Part shown: positions 30,001 to 41,099 of the stretch, piece after piece
Numbering within the stretch: the first letter of the stretch is position 1
Layout of the letters: each line of letters starts with the position of its first letter
Assembly: GCA_947471745.1 (NCBI GenBank)
Contig: CANJKZ010000406.1
Coordinates: 93,501-157,500 of the forward strand
Direction of reading: 5' to 3'
Origin: Closterium sp. Naga37s-1
Lineage: Eukaryota; Streptophyta; Zygnematophyceae; Desmidiales; Closteriaceae
Length of the DNA: 64,000 nucleotides
Translations under genes and position numbers: made by a program
Notes under the pieces: generated by a model
What the model saw: only the letters and a program-made list of their open reading frames with translations
The model's database searches: none
What the model was told of the DNA's origin: nothing

Positions 30001-33000
30001 AAAAGTCTCGGCATGGCAATCGGGGTAAACTCATCACCATCCTCATCATCCTCCTCCTCCTCCTCCTCCTCCTCCTCCTCCTCCTCCTCCTCCTCCTCCT
30101 CCTCCTCCTCCTCCTCCTCCTCCTCCTCCTCCTCCTCCTCCTCCTCCTCCCCCTCCCGAATTTTGAGTCCACTCAAAATTTTTGGCGTGGCAATCGGAGT
30201 AAGCTCATCACCATCCTCCTCCTCCTCCTCATCATCCCCACCCTCGTCCTCCTTTTTGTCCTCCTCGCCCTTTTCTTCCTCGTCTTTTCCTCCCTGCAGC
30301 TTTTGAAATTTCTTCAAAGCACCGACCGATTTTTCATCTGAACTCGCAACGGAAATCCCATGGCTTTGGCACACACTCATCCCACCGGTTACCCCCCTCC
30401 TTTTTCCTCCTCCTCCTCCTCCTCCTCCTCCTCCTCCTCCTCCTCCTCCTCCTCCTCCTCCTTCTCCTCCTCCTCCTCCTCCTCCTCCTCCTCCTCCTCC
30501 TCCTTTTCCTCCTCCTCCTCCTCCTCCCCCTCCTCCACCACCACCAATTGCCCTCAGCTCCAAATACCCAGAAAAGGACGAGAAACGCCGCCTCACTTTA
30601 CTGGCCCGAGTAACCTCCCTCGGTGTTCCCGAACCTCCAGTAGCGAACCCAGCCGCGCCTTGCCAATGCCCTGAGGTTCGGTTCGCACCTCCGAGTTCCG
30701 TACCTCCATCACAACCACCTGCCGAGCCTTCGTCTCCCGAACCTGGAAGCAACATACCGAACTCAAAGCTGCTTTGGCTTGTGGGTCGAGATGATTCGTG
30801 AGAAGCAGTACTGGCAGGTTCGGGAGCAACAGCAGCAGCTGCAGCAGAATCAGAAGCAGGAGCAGCAGCAGCAGCAGCAGCAGCGCTACCAACAGAAACT
30901 GCATAATCGGCAGAAGCAGCAGCAGCAACATCATCAGCAGCAGAAGCAGAATCAGCAGCAAAAACATCTCTTGCAGGAGCGGCTGTATCGGCCCCTGGGT
31001 TAGAGTCAAAAGCAAAGCTGCGTCTGAAGCTGCTCCCTTCCTCCCCTCCCTTGCCTTTTCCTTTCTTGCCCCCTCTTTCTCCTTTCTCCTCTCTTCTCTC
31101 CTTCCCCCCTCCACTGAACCAGCTCGAATCTGGACTTCCTAATTCCAATGCACTCCGTTCCTCCTCCTCACCCCCTTCATCCTCGCTAAGAAACCTCTCA
31201 CTATCACCACAACCACCTTCTTCCAAAACACCAACATCAGAATCACCCTTATAGAGCCGCAGCAACCTCTTTCGTTCACTAGCCAGTGTGAAGTGTAAAC
31301 CCATCTCAACACCTGCGCACCCCCCACCCCCATTTACCCCGCCTTCTTGCCCACCTATCCTTGCCTTACGAGGCACATCAAAAGCCGTCTCACTCCCACT
31401 CACTCCTCTCCCTTGCACACCCTTTCTTGCAATATGAGAAGTCTCAACACCCACCCCACCCCCATCCACCCCCATCTCAAAGCCCATTACACCCCCATCC
31501 AGGCTCAATTTCCTTCTGCCTTTCCAAGCTTTTTGAAGCAGCGTCTCACAATTGCTGCTCGCCTTCTTCTTGCTGCTAACACAACTGCTGCCACTGCTGC
31601 TGTTTCTGCTGCTGGTGCAGTTTAAATCGCTGGTGACGCTAGTGGTGGTGGTGCTGCTGAAGGAGGAGGAGGAGGAGGAGGAGGAGGAGGAGGAGGAGGA
31701 GGAGGAGGAGGAGGAGGAGGAGGAGGAGGAGGAGGAGGAGGAGGAGGAGGAGGAGGAGGAGGCGGAGGAGGAGGGAGTGGGAACGGAGGAGGGGGAGAGG
31801 GTGACAGGGATACAGGCATCCGTGACAGAGAGAGCACGTCTATGCCTTCCCCTTCCCCTTCCCCTTCCACTGCCACTGCCACTGCCACTGCCACTGCCAC
31901 TGCCGTGCCTTCTTGCTTCGCCCACCCCTGCCACTCCACACGCTACACCTGCACCCTCTTCTCTCTCTCCATTCCCGCTCTCTTCCCCTCTTCCTCTCCC
32001 ACTCTCTCCCCCTCCTCCCTCCTTACTCTCTCCCCCTCCTCCCGAACGCGTTTCAGCACCCTCCTGTTCTAGAGAGGACGTCCCTTGACCAGTCATAGCC
32101 CCAGCAGCTATGCTGATGCTAGTCGTGCCACTATTGAGTGTGCTAGTAACGGAGCTGCTGCTATTGAGTGTGCTAGTAACGGGGATGCTGCTATTGGCCG
32201 TGGGAGGGGAGGGAGGGGAGAGAGGAGCCGGAACAGGGCGAGGGGAACGAAGGAGAGGGGAGGAGAGAGGGGAGGAGAGCGGGGAGGAGAGACGGGAGGA
32301 GAGAGGGGAAGAGAGAGGGGAAGAGGAGGAGGAGAGGTGAGGGAAGATGGAACGGTCAAGAGAGGAAGAGGCAGGGATAGAAGGGCCAGGTAGCTTGGGA
32401 AAAGAAGGCTTAGGAATGAGAAGAGATTGCTTTTGAGAATTCTCAAAAGTGTCAAGAGAGGAAGAGGCAGGAAGAGGGCCAGGTAGCCTGGGGAATGAAG
32501 GCTTGGGAATGAGAAGCCGCCAATCCTTGCCTTTGCTTCTGCTGCTGCTGCTAGTGCTGCTAGCGCTGCTGCTAGTGCTGCTGCTAGTGCTGCTACTTTT
32601 GCCATTGCTACTGCGGGTCTTACCTAGCTGGTTCGTGTTCCTCTCATCGTTCTCCTCTCTCACTCCCTCCTCTCCCACTCCCTCCTCTCTCACTCCCTCC
32701 TCTCTCACTCCCTCCCCCGTGACTTTCATCTCTCCATACGAGCACTCCTCGTTCTCACCTTTTCCGAACTTATCCCCATCAACACCATCAGCATCACCAT
32801 CAGCATTAGCATCACCATCAGCATCACCATCGTTTTTTCCAGCCCACTTAGTCCCCTTTTTAAACAGCTTCCTTAAAATTCCTTTCTTTGCCCTCTCGTC
32901 ATTCGAGTTACTTCTAAAAACTCTTGAAGTGTTGCCGCCCTCTCTCTTTCCACTCTGCTCACCTTGCTCCACTCTCTTCGCCTTCTCCTCACCATAGGAG

Positions 33001-35494
33001 TGGCTCTTGATTACTCTCATCACCTTTCCGTCTCCCTCTCTCTGTTCACTCCTCCCTTCTTGCCCCTCCTCCGCCCTCCCGTCCCCAAATTTATCCTTCC
33101 TCATCTCCCTCCCCACCCTTCCCTCCTCCGTTTCCCCCTTCCCCTCCTCCTTCTCCTCCCTACCGCCGCCACGCACTGTAAAATGAAACCTGCCCTTCGA
33201 CATCCCAGATCTATCCTCCTTCACCATCTCTCCTCCTCCTTTGTCCTTCTCGCTTTCCTCTTCCTTCCCTCTAAGTGTTTTACTTACCAGCCCCAACCCC
33301 CGCCCCAAACTGCTCTTCTTAAACCTGGACTTGCTAAGTTGTGGCGACCCGTACCTTCCGGATGGATCTGCTCCGTTGTAAGCAGATTCGGAATCGCTTT
33401 GTGGTGATCCTGTCCCATCATAAGTCATGTCTAGCAATACAGGGGACGAAGAGGATCGAGTGTGATAGACACGAGATGGTAAGCTTCCCTTTGCCTTCCC
33501 CCTCTCCTTCTCTCTTCCCTTTTCTCCTCCTCCTCTTCCTCCTCCGCCTCCTCCTCTTCCTCCTCCTCCTCCTCCTCCTCCTCCTCCTCCTCCTCCTCCT
33601 CCTCCTCCTCCTCCTCCTCCTCCTCCTCCTCCTCCTCCTCCTCCTCCTCCTCCTCCTCCTCCCCCCTCCTCCCTCACACCAACAGCAGCCAATGCAGCAG
33701 CAGCAGCGCCAGGAAGCACAGTCCCAGACGCCTTTCTAACCATCTCTTGCGCACCGTAAGGTTCGGAAAGTGGGACGCACACCACACTGCCTGCCACGTG
33801 GCACTCCGCGGAGCCGCCACGTGTGCGCTCCAACGATTCCCGAAGCTGGCTTAGAAGCATTTCATCTTTCTGGTTTTTGTCCGCTGACTGCTGCTGCTGT
33901 TGCTGAGTTGGCATGAAGGCAAACCCATGGGCTTCTTTCCAGGCTGAATGTGCACCGTTGATTACGGAGATCGTACGGCTGAGAGTCGCAGGCTTCTCCC
34001 GAAAGGAAATGGAGCAGGGAAGGTCGACTGGATGGGAGGAAGAGAGGAAAGTGTTGTGAGGGGATATGCGGGGGTTAAAGCGGTTGGAAAGAGGGGGAAA
34101 TGGGGCAAGGCAGAGCAGTATGGAATGAGGTGAGGGACAAAATGGAAGGTAACAAGTGTTGCGTGGATTTTTGGCATTGCATTGCACATTTTAGAAGGGA
34201 ACATGCAGTGATTTCGGTTCCTATAAAGAAGGGAGGTGGAATGGGAAAGACAAAGCGCACAGAAATTGCATTTGTGTATGATGAATCACTGAATGATGAA
34301 TCTTGCTTCGCGAATCTCGCCAAACTCACACGGCGACAAGCATCCTCGAAACTTGAGCCACTCGCGAATCTCCTCCAGACTCCTCGTGATGCGATCGTCG
34401 CCATCGTCGCATTCACTTGCGTCCCACTCGTTTCTGTCACCATCACAGGTTCGACGGCCGCCCTCCGAATCAATGTCGCTCGTTACAATCACAGTCCAGC
34501 TCGTGTGAAGGTTCGGGCTAACCACCAGAAACGACAAAAGAGCCTTCACCAGATACACCTGCCCCACTTCCACCCGCGCTCCCCCGATATCCACCACCTC
34601 TAGCGGTCCGTGTACGCTTCCCCCCGTAACGCTTCCGCCAAACGAGCGCTTTTCCGCCGTCCCCCCCGCGCTTATCGAGCGCGGGGTCAAGAGGCCGCTT
34701 CTGCCGTCGACGTGGCCGCAGCCATCGCTGTCGCAATCAGAACTATTTGTAGTAGGACTGGCGTTGCTAAAAGTACCGTCGATATCGAAGCAGCGGCAGG
34801 TTTGCGGGAGGAAGCCGACGTTCCACTGAAGGTTGTGATTATAATGAAAGGGAAGATCGTCTCCGCGCACGCGCAGCGGATGGTGCGGAGGCTCCGCCAC
34901 CGCCAGCTCCACCTGCGCCCACGTGCCGCGCGGAACGGCGCAAACCATTCGGAAAAATCCGCCGCCCGCGGGTGCTCCCGCCGAATCGGCGGAGGAGCCG
35001 CTAGTGACCGCGGGCCTTGCAGGCGTTTGAAGCGCGGGAAAGAGTGTAACTCCTGCGGAAATAAAGATATTTTTGTCTAGATTGGGCGCTAGTAGCCGTC
35101 TATCGCCGACCCCTGTTTCCGTCCTCGGCGCGGCATTTGAGGCATCAGCGGCGGCGGCGGCGGCGGCGGCGGCGGAGGAGGAGGAGGCGGAGAGGCGCAG
35201 CGGGACCTGGTGCCATGGGGAAAGGGGGACGACGACGAGGTCTTGCGCCGGCGATGGCCCCGGCCGCGCGGGCGAAAGCGGAGAAGCGTACCTTCCGCGC
35301 TTCGCCTTCGAAGTGCCCTTGGGAGTCTGTGACGCCGCGAATGGCGGTGCGGACGAAGTGCTGATACCAGTACCACTACCCGCAGCAGGTGACGACGGGC
35401 TTTGCGGCGGGACGGCGAGTCGCGTCGCGTTCAGGAGGAACTTTCTGTATAAGAGCGACCCCGGAGGGCCGATCTCGACTGCAGCGTACTCCAT
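26982..35494 (-). CDS. Paralogue C1: giant low-complexity protein, function unknown
   Basis: Two exons, 35494-34330 and 34027-26982. Donor GTGAGTTTGG and acceptor CATCCAG give a phase-1 junction; total 2,736 aa. Exon 1 holds the conserved globular part: start MEYAAVEIGP, a VCAVPRGTWAQVELAVAEPP block, NVGFLPQTCRCFDIDG, GPLEVVDIGGARVEVGQVYLV and EEIREWLKFRGCLSP. After the junction comes FDLPCSISFREKPATLSRTI. The rest is Ser-, Gly-, Glu- and Ala-rich with long homopeptides. Two copies of an HRQCQSFSG(F/L)DF motif (Arg-x-x-Ser type) are followed in one case by QPKVVRFNVPG-like repeats. I do not recognise the family. Poly-Gly and poly-Glu tracts and SKDM and SPRGGETGVP repeats are present. Contains two palindrome-bridged coding duplications absent from C2. 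Stop is earlier than in C2, losing a ~70-aa tail. Confidence 0.75.
27860..28000 (-). repeat. 33-bp coding repeat (SPRGGETGVPR)
   Basis: Four near-identical in-frame units in C1, absent as an array from C2. Confidence 0.8.
28146..28232 (-). repeat. 12-bp coding repeat (SKDM)
   Basis: Seven or so tandem in-frame SKDM/SKHM tetrapeptide units in C1. C2 has a single KDM here. Confidence 0.8.
29930..30215 (-). repeat. In-frame palindrome-bridged duplications in C1 acidic region
   Basis: The module DGDE(L/F)TPIA(T/M)P occurs three times. Linkers carry the palindrome AATTTTGAGTCCACTCAAAA (30159-30180, encoding KILSGLKI) and a decayed GACTTTTGGGTCCATACAAA-type palindrome (29984-30007). A CTC/GAG run of ~105 bases (poly-Glu) lies between. 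The reading frame is kept throughout. Confidence 0.8.
30400..30540 (-). repeat. TCC/GGA trinucleotide run coding poly-Gly
   Basis: Nearly pure TCC repeat in C1, coding Gly with few Lys/Glu interruptions. Similar runs lie at 31663-31765 and 33535-33665 in C1 and at 58018-58093, 59812-59896 and 61565-61690 in C2. Confidence 0.85.
32355..32516 (-). repeat. In-frame palindrome-bridged duplication in C1; C2 has the empty state
   Basis: Direct repeats 32355-32423 and 32451-32516 flank the perfect palindrome CTTTTGAGAATTCTCAAAAG (32430-32449). In protein terms LLIPKPSFP...PASSSLD occurs twice, joined by TFENSQKQS. In C2 the equivalent (about 60520-60605) has one IPKPSFS...SSSLN copy and no palindrome. 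Confidence 0.9.
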
Positions 35495-36396
35495 GGCTCA
35501 GTGGGACCGCGGCTTGTAGCCGCTACTCGTCCCAATGCGACAGTGGGACCGCTTAGCTGTTTCTGGTCGGCTTGAAATTCGCTCGAACACGCAGCGCCTC
35601 AAAATTCGCTTGGCTGTTTCTGGTCGTCTGATTCAATTAAAAGTTCTTAGAAAGGTCCCCAAAAAACGCATGACTGTGTCACAGCGGGAAGAATGTGCTT
35701 TAATTGGAATTCTGAGGCCCGTCAAGGAAGCTACGTGTTCTATTGAGAGATGCTGTCATCCCGAAACGCGGTACAAAACTACAGTCCTAGCCGCAAACGT
35801 CTGAGCCGGCGTGTCAAGCCCAGGTGGACTTAAGTCAACGGCTGCGTATTTCTCGACGAAATGCGGATCGCTGCGATCGAGCTGCTCAGATTCTTCGATG
35901 AATGCGGCTCAGATTAGCTCAACCACAACTGAGTGCTATGTCTCTCTTCTGTTACTTGTGAGAAGTAATAAACTGAATAAGCAACGCAAGCAAGAGGCTT
36001 AGCACACAGGCAATATCGCAAGGTGCAATGGCACCAAACTACGCACGGCTGATGATATGAGAGTGTGGGACGCACCTGCTCTCCTCCCTTCGCTTGACTC
36101 AGCTACTGCAGCAAGAGCTGGCAAGAGAAACCAGACAATTTCGTCGAGTGGAGAGGAGTTTATGGGGACGTACTAATAGCCAGACATTAGTCGAATCGAG
36201 CCAAGAGAGTATGGGAGAGGGACAGCTGCAGTCTGATCAGCTAAATACTCGTTTTGGTAATAGCAAGTGGTACAAAAACCGTACAGTACGGTATCCTCTT
36301 GCGCTGCTCTCGAAACGAGCGTACCTCACGGAACCGAACTAAATACACGTTCGACCGTGCTAATTTGCGAACCGCCTGACAGCTCCCTCAGGGAGT
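35495..36396. promoter_or_regulatory. Upstream region of C1, homologous to that of C2
   Basis: The first ~300 bases align by eye with 63657-63960 upstream of C2 (shared CTTAGCTGTTTC(T/C)GGTCG and GAGGCCC blocks), so the duplicated unit includes promoter sequence. 35560-35625 is a duplication of GGCTGTTTCTGGTCG with a half palindrome (GCGCCTCAAAATT) between copies. No core promoter motif is certain. Confidence 0.55.
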
Positions 36397-36405
36397 AGCA
36401 GCGCA
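36397..36405. repeat. Left 9-bp target-site duplication AGCAGCGCA
   Basis: Identical to 48413-48421, immediately outside the two inverted GGCAAAATTGCGCGACGCG termini. Confidence 0.9.
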
Positions 36406-37033
36406 GGCAAAATTGCGCGACGCGCCGACGCGCGAACTTTTTTTTTTTTAAATTCTTTTAACCGAGATCGCAGCGCAGGTAGGGCGACCAAACCACTCGC
36501 AAATGAATCAACCAACACGCGATTTTGCGATATTGACAGCCAATTATATGTGTAAGAATTGGTGGTCTTCCAAAATGTCACTGTTTCGCGTGGGATAATA
36601 ATTGCCAGGTGGTTTTCGTGTTTTTGGTAAGAACAAGGTCGCAATTGTAGCTACATTGCCGTGACCTTACAAGTTTCGGTTGTTTTGTCTGTTTCTGATG
36701 GCGCAAAAATGTTTCGTGCGCGTGTCACGTTTTTTGTCTACATGCTTAGTTTTCTCGCCGCGTGTCGCGATTTTCTTTAACATCTACGGAGCTCTGAAAG
36801 AGCAGGGGCTGAAAAAAAAAAAAAAAAACCCTAAAGGCAGGAACGCAATTCGGGAGGCATCAACCCTAAACACGGGAAGCATAGTGTTTAGGGTTAATGC
36901 CTTTAAAACCCAGGGTCCACAGGTTTCAAAGGTAGGAAGGTTGGTTGGGAAGAAAATTACAATTGGATGGCGAGTAGCTGGGTTCCCGAAAACGCTGAAC
37001 ACTGTTCGCTAGTTTTTGGGCGACATCATTGTT
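36406..37033 (+). repeat. Left terminal inverted repeat
   Basis: Inverted partner of 47906-48412. Terminal ~110 bases are well conserved, the inner part is diverged with indels. Contains a poly-A tract at about 36812 and a CCCTAAA/TTTAGGG hairpin near 36868-36897 also present in the right TIR. Confidence 0.8.
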
Positions 37034-37489
37034 GCTAGCGAGTGCCAGGCGACACATGTGCCAAATGTGAAACATCGCCAAACACACTCTGCGACCTTTT
37101 TCCAATGTCTGTCGAGTTCAGTGACGGCTAGGTGCACGCAAGAAGAACGTCGTGAGTTGACTAAACCAGATCAAGAGTACCTAACTTTAGTACAACATAC
37201 ACGGGATTGCTAGGTAGCAACCATCGCCCAGCAGAGAGAAATCTTCACTTAGGGATGACGGGCCGAGAGGATAGTGGTTCGAGTGTAGGCGTCGCCCCCG
37301 AAACCGCCGATTACGCGGATCTCTCCGCGGAAGTCGAGAGTGAGTAGGGGGGAAAGCGAGCCGTCGCGCTTTTATGGTGTGTGCCGGGCCGTGATACGTG
37401 GGGCCGTGATAATGGGCTGTGCCGCACGCCACCGAGCACTCAAGACGCGCATTACTATAACCTGAGATTGCCCTCATCTACTGCCTCCC

Positions 37490-38870
37490 GATTCCTCTTT
37501 CCCGCCGGCCGCGTTCCCTCCACCGTCGCCCTGTCGCCCGATTCAAGCTCCCGCCGCCCGGTTCCCCTATCCTGCCGCCCGAATCCCCTTCCGCGCCGCC
37601 TGATGGCCCTTTCCCGCACATTGATTCCGGTCGGGCCGCCCGACTGCCCCTTCCCGCCGCCCGATTCCCCTTTCGCGCCGCCAAATTCGCGTTGCCGCCG
37701 CCCGCTTCGCCAATCCCGCCGCCCGATTTCCTTTTCCCGCCGCCATACATGCCTTCCCGCCTCCCTAATCCCTCTTCCGTCAACCCGCGTACCCTTCCCT
37801 CCCGTCTCTCCCTTCTCCCCCTTCTCCCCCTTCTCCCCCGTCCCTCCATCCCTCCCTTCCCTCCCATCCCTTCAATCCCTCCCTTCTCACCCGTCTCTCC
37901 CTTCCCTCCCTTTCGCCCTGCCCTCCTTCCCTCCCTTCCCTCCCTTCTCTCCCTTCCCACCCTTCCGTCCCCTCCCTCCAAAGCCCTACAATCCCCCCCT
38001 TCTCCCCCCTCTCTCCCTTCACTCCCTCTCTCCCTTCACTCCTTCCCTCCCTTCCCTCCCTTCTCTCCCTTCCCTCCCTTTCGTCCCCTCCCTCCAATCC
38101 CTACAATCCCTCCCTTCTCCCCCCTCTCTCCCTTCACTCCCTCTCTCCCTTCACTCCCTCTCTCCCTTCCCTCCCTTCTCTCCCTGCTCTCCCATCTCTC
38201 CTTTCCCTTCCTTCTCACCCGTCCCTTCCTTCCTTTTCTCCCTTCCCTCACATCCCTCCTTGCAATCTCCTGTCTTTCCCGTCTCTCCCTTCTATCCCGT
38301 CCCTCCCATCCCTCCCTTCCCTCCCTTCTCTCCATCTTCTACCTTCTCTCCCTTCCCGCCCATCTCCCCCCCCCTACCACCCTTTCCTCCCTCCCTTCTC
38401 ATCCCGGCTTCCTTCTCTCCCGTCTCTCCTTTCCCTCCCTTCCCTCTTGCCCTCCCTTCCCTCCCTTCCCTCCCTTCTCTCCCTTCCCTCCCTTCTCTCC
38501 CTTCCCTCCTTTCTCTCCCTTCCCGCCCTTCTCTCCCCCCTTAACTTCTCTCCCTTCTCTCCCTTCTCTCCCTTCTCTCCCTTCCCTCTCATCCCTCCCT
38601 GCAATCTCCTGTCTCTCCCCTCTCTCTTTTCGCTCCCTTCTCTCCCTTCCCTCCCTTCCCTCCCTTCCCTCCCTTCCCTCCCTTCCCTCCGTTCCCTCCC
38701 TTCCCGCCCTTCACTCCCTTTCCCCTGCGTGTCGCACGCCCTTTCCCCCTCGACTGTCCGCCCTTTCCCCCTCTTTCCTGTTCGCTCGCTCCCTCGATAG
38801 CACTCCCTATCCCCCTCCTTTCGCACTACCTTGCCCCCACGTTTCGCAATCCCCTTCCCCCTCGATAGCT
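37490..38870. repeat. Pyrimidine-rich CCCTCCCTTCTCT array
   Basis: Imperfect 9-12-bp units and longer repeated blocks; three blocks of CCTACAATCCC(C/T)CCCTTCTC type are visible. The long ORFs through it (Pro/Leu/Ser) are compositional artefacts. Confidence 0.85.
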
Positions 38871-39089
38871 CTCCCTTATCTACACGTACGTCACGCGGTT
38901 AGACCCCTTGCTTCGCTCAACCTTACCCCCACAATGGCACTCCATTTCCCCCCTCCTTCTGCACTGATTCCCCCACGGTATCACCCCCCCACCCCCCACC
39001 ATGGTATTACTACCCTGCCCCCACAGTATCACATCCCTTCCCCCCTGGCTCCACGCTGTCTATCCCCTTTCCCCACGTGAATCAATCCC

Positions 39090-39450
39090 CTGCCCCCATG
39101 TGTATCTCCCCCCTACCCCCATGTGTATCTCCCCCCTACCCCCATGTGTATCAATCCCCTGCCCCCATGTGTATCTCCCCCCTACCCCCATGTGTATCTC
39201 CCCCCTACCCCCATGTGTATCAATCCCCAACCCCCATGTGTATCTCTCCCCAGCCCCCATGTGTATCTCTCCCCAGCCCCCATGTGTATCTCTCCCCAGC
39301 CCCCATGTGTATCTCTCCCCAGCCCCCATGTGTATCTCTCCCCAGCCCCCATGTGTATCTCAAATGAGCCCCCATGTGTATCTCTCCCCAGCCCCCATGT
39401 GTATCTCTCCCCAGCCCCCATGTGTATCTCTCCCCTGCCCCCATGTATCC
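39090..39450. repeat. 22-bp minisatellite CCCCCATGTGTATCTCTCCC
   Basis: About 16 tandem units of 22 bp (AGCCCCCATGTGTATCTCTC type), with variants CCTACCCC and AATCCCC in the first half. Confidence 0.9.
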
Positions 39451-39851
39451 AGAGACGAGGCCATGGACCAGCCACACTCCATCCCGCACCCGTCACCTCT
39501 CTCCCAATCAGGGAATCAATCGTGCCCACCTCTCACGCCCCCCTCCTGTCCTCGGTCCCCAGTGCACATGTCGTGCCTTCCATCCCACATCGGAGCCATG
39601 GATGAGGCCTTGCACCATACACACCGCTTCCGGCTGCCCCCTATCTCTCCCCTCTCCTTATCCCAACATCAGGTGCGTGTTCTACCCCGCTCACTGCGCC
39701 GCACAGTGGCATCATCGCACGACCCACAACCCGCACCCCACCGCGGCGTCGTCTAACCCCCAGGTGGGTTGCATACTCACACACATGCAGTCCCGTGTCT
39801 TTTGATTGCATCTAACCCGACCACCATGAGCGTTGCATTGCATGCAGTGAA

Positions 39852-40532
39852 ATGCGCCACTTGAAGCGCCGTCGTGGGCTGCTGGGTCGGATAAACGAGC
39901 TCACTGAAGACGTCGGCGAAGAGCAGGAGAGTGAAGCTGGAAGGGGTGCAGCCTCCGGCAACAAGGCATCGCAGCGCGTGAATGACAGCCCCCATCCTCC
40001 GCAACACACCCGACCTGCACCCCGCGTCCTTCGCGTGCACCAACCCACAGGGAAGCCCCCCTTCCGGCTCCTTCCAGCGTACAGTTGGTCGTTGCCCCAC
40101 TTCTCCAAGACGTTTCCAAAGCAATGTGCGGTCCTTGAGCAGTGGGGAGCAACCGCTCTGAATCTGCCATTTGACAGCCAAGAGCACCACAGTGTTCGAG
40201 GCCGCACGGTTGAAAACATAATCCGTGTCTGTTGTGGTGCCAACACACGTGAAACTTGGGATGGCATGCCAATGGAGCCAAAGCATCATAGGTTCCGGTG
40301 TTACTTGGATTACTCGGACCTCTTGGGTGAGCGGTTATACGAACACGTCAACCTTCCGTGGATAGTTCATGTGACAATAGGTTCGTTGTATCCTGATACT
40401 AGTGGAAAGGGGTACGAGAAGTGCTATGCGGAGGACGTTGACAGGTTCTGCCACTCATGGGAGGTCCCGGATAACATAAACTTCGAAGCGCGCTCGTGGG
40501 AGGGTATAGCACCAAAGGCGGATGACGAATGA
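39852..40532 (+). CDS. Hypothetical 226-aa ORF inside the transposon
   Basis: Ordinary-looking composition after a basic, charged N-terminus (HLKRRRGLLGRINELTED), with a C-terminal part rich in aromatic residues and Cys. I do not recognise it. It could be an accessory transposon gene, a captured host fragment, or an exon of a longer + strand gene (an acceptor-like TGCAG precedes the ATG). Overlapping minus-strand frames look less protein-like. Confidence 0.35.
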   Translation: MRHLKRRRGLLGRINELTEDVGEEQESEAGRGAASGNKASQRVNDSPHPPQHTRPAPRVLRVHQPTGKPPFRLLPAYSWSLPHFSKTFPKQCAVLEQWGATALNLPFDSQEHHSVRGRTVENIIRVCCGANTRETWDGMPMEPKHHRFRCYLDYSDLLGERLYEHVNLPWIVHVTIGSLYPDTSGKGYEKCYAEDVDRFCHSWEVPDNINFEARSWEGIAPKADDE

Positions 40533-40581
40533 CTTGCTGTGCAATGATAGTAGGCCGTAGAGAGTCTATTGCAAAACCTGG

Positions 40582-40980
40582 CTATACAGGCACATATTTC
40601 CAGTACGTTACATATCCATCTTGGGCATAAGTCCTAACAAATAGTGTAAGACAAACATCCATTGAACACATACTATTTTCCCAATGTGAACACTTGACTC
40701 GATCAGCGCACGTGCAACATGCGTATCTGCCCTGCAGATGTTCTGAAATATCACGGGCCTCGAATGTCCAGAGTGGATGAATGGCCACGCGGGGGCCTCG
40801 ACCTCCCCCACAATCTGTTGCTGACACAGTAATCTGGACATTAGCCCTGCAGCTAGCAAGATAAGGGAGGAGGTAGAAAGTACCCGCACAAATGAAAACG
40901 GAGAACGCACGACAACCATACGCAGATCCATACAATGCAGGGATAGTCGCTTCATCAACATGCAAATCCTTTCCCCCCAT
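40582..40980 (-). CDS. ORF with SWIM-like CxC...CxH motif inside the transposon
   Basis: 132 aa. Near residues 87-104 reads YACCTCADRVKCSHWENS, which fits the C-x-C-x(n)-C-x-H spacing of SWIM zinc fingers common at the C-termini of MULE transposases. It lies 3' of the transposase exon on the same strand, so it could be a separate ORF or a further exon. The assignment rests on four residues only. Confidence 0.35.
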   Translation of the reverse strand: MGGKDLHVDEATIPALYGSAYGCRAFSVFICAGTFYLLPYLASCRANVQITVSATDCGGGRGPRVAIHPLWTFEARDISEHLQGRYACCTCADRVKCSHWENSMCSMDVCLTLFVRTYAQDGYVTYWKYVPV

Positions 40981-41099
40981 TTTGCACTCAAGATTGAAAT
41001 TACCTCTTGCGATTTACGTTACAAGACGCCTTACCCCTCCATTCCGGCACTTCCAACACCAAAAGGGGTGCTATGACGACTCCCAAACCATGCAGGCCC

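Noticed and set aside
34330-35494. NT-C2 or other known domain in exon 1 of C1/C2
   Set aside because: Considered because of beta-rich blocks, but no diagnostic motif could be matched by eye, so function is left unknown.
36868-36897. Telomere-like CCCTAAA/TTTAGGG motifs
   Set aside because: Only single copies in a hairpin shared by both transposon TIRs; no tandem telomeric array.
37381-39080. 387- and 462-aa Pro/Ser/Leu ORFs
   Set aside because: Compositional artefacts of a pyrimidine-rich array; equally long ORFs occur in other frames.
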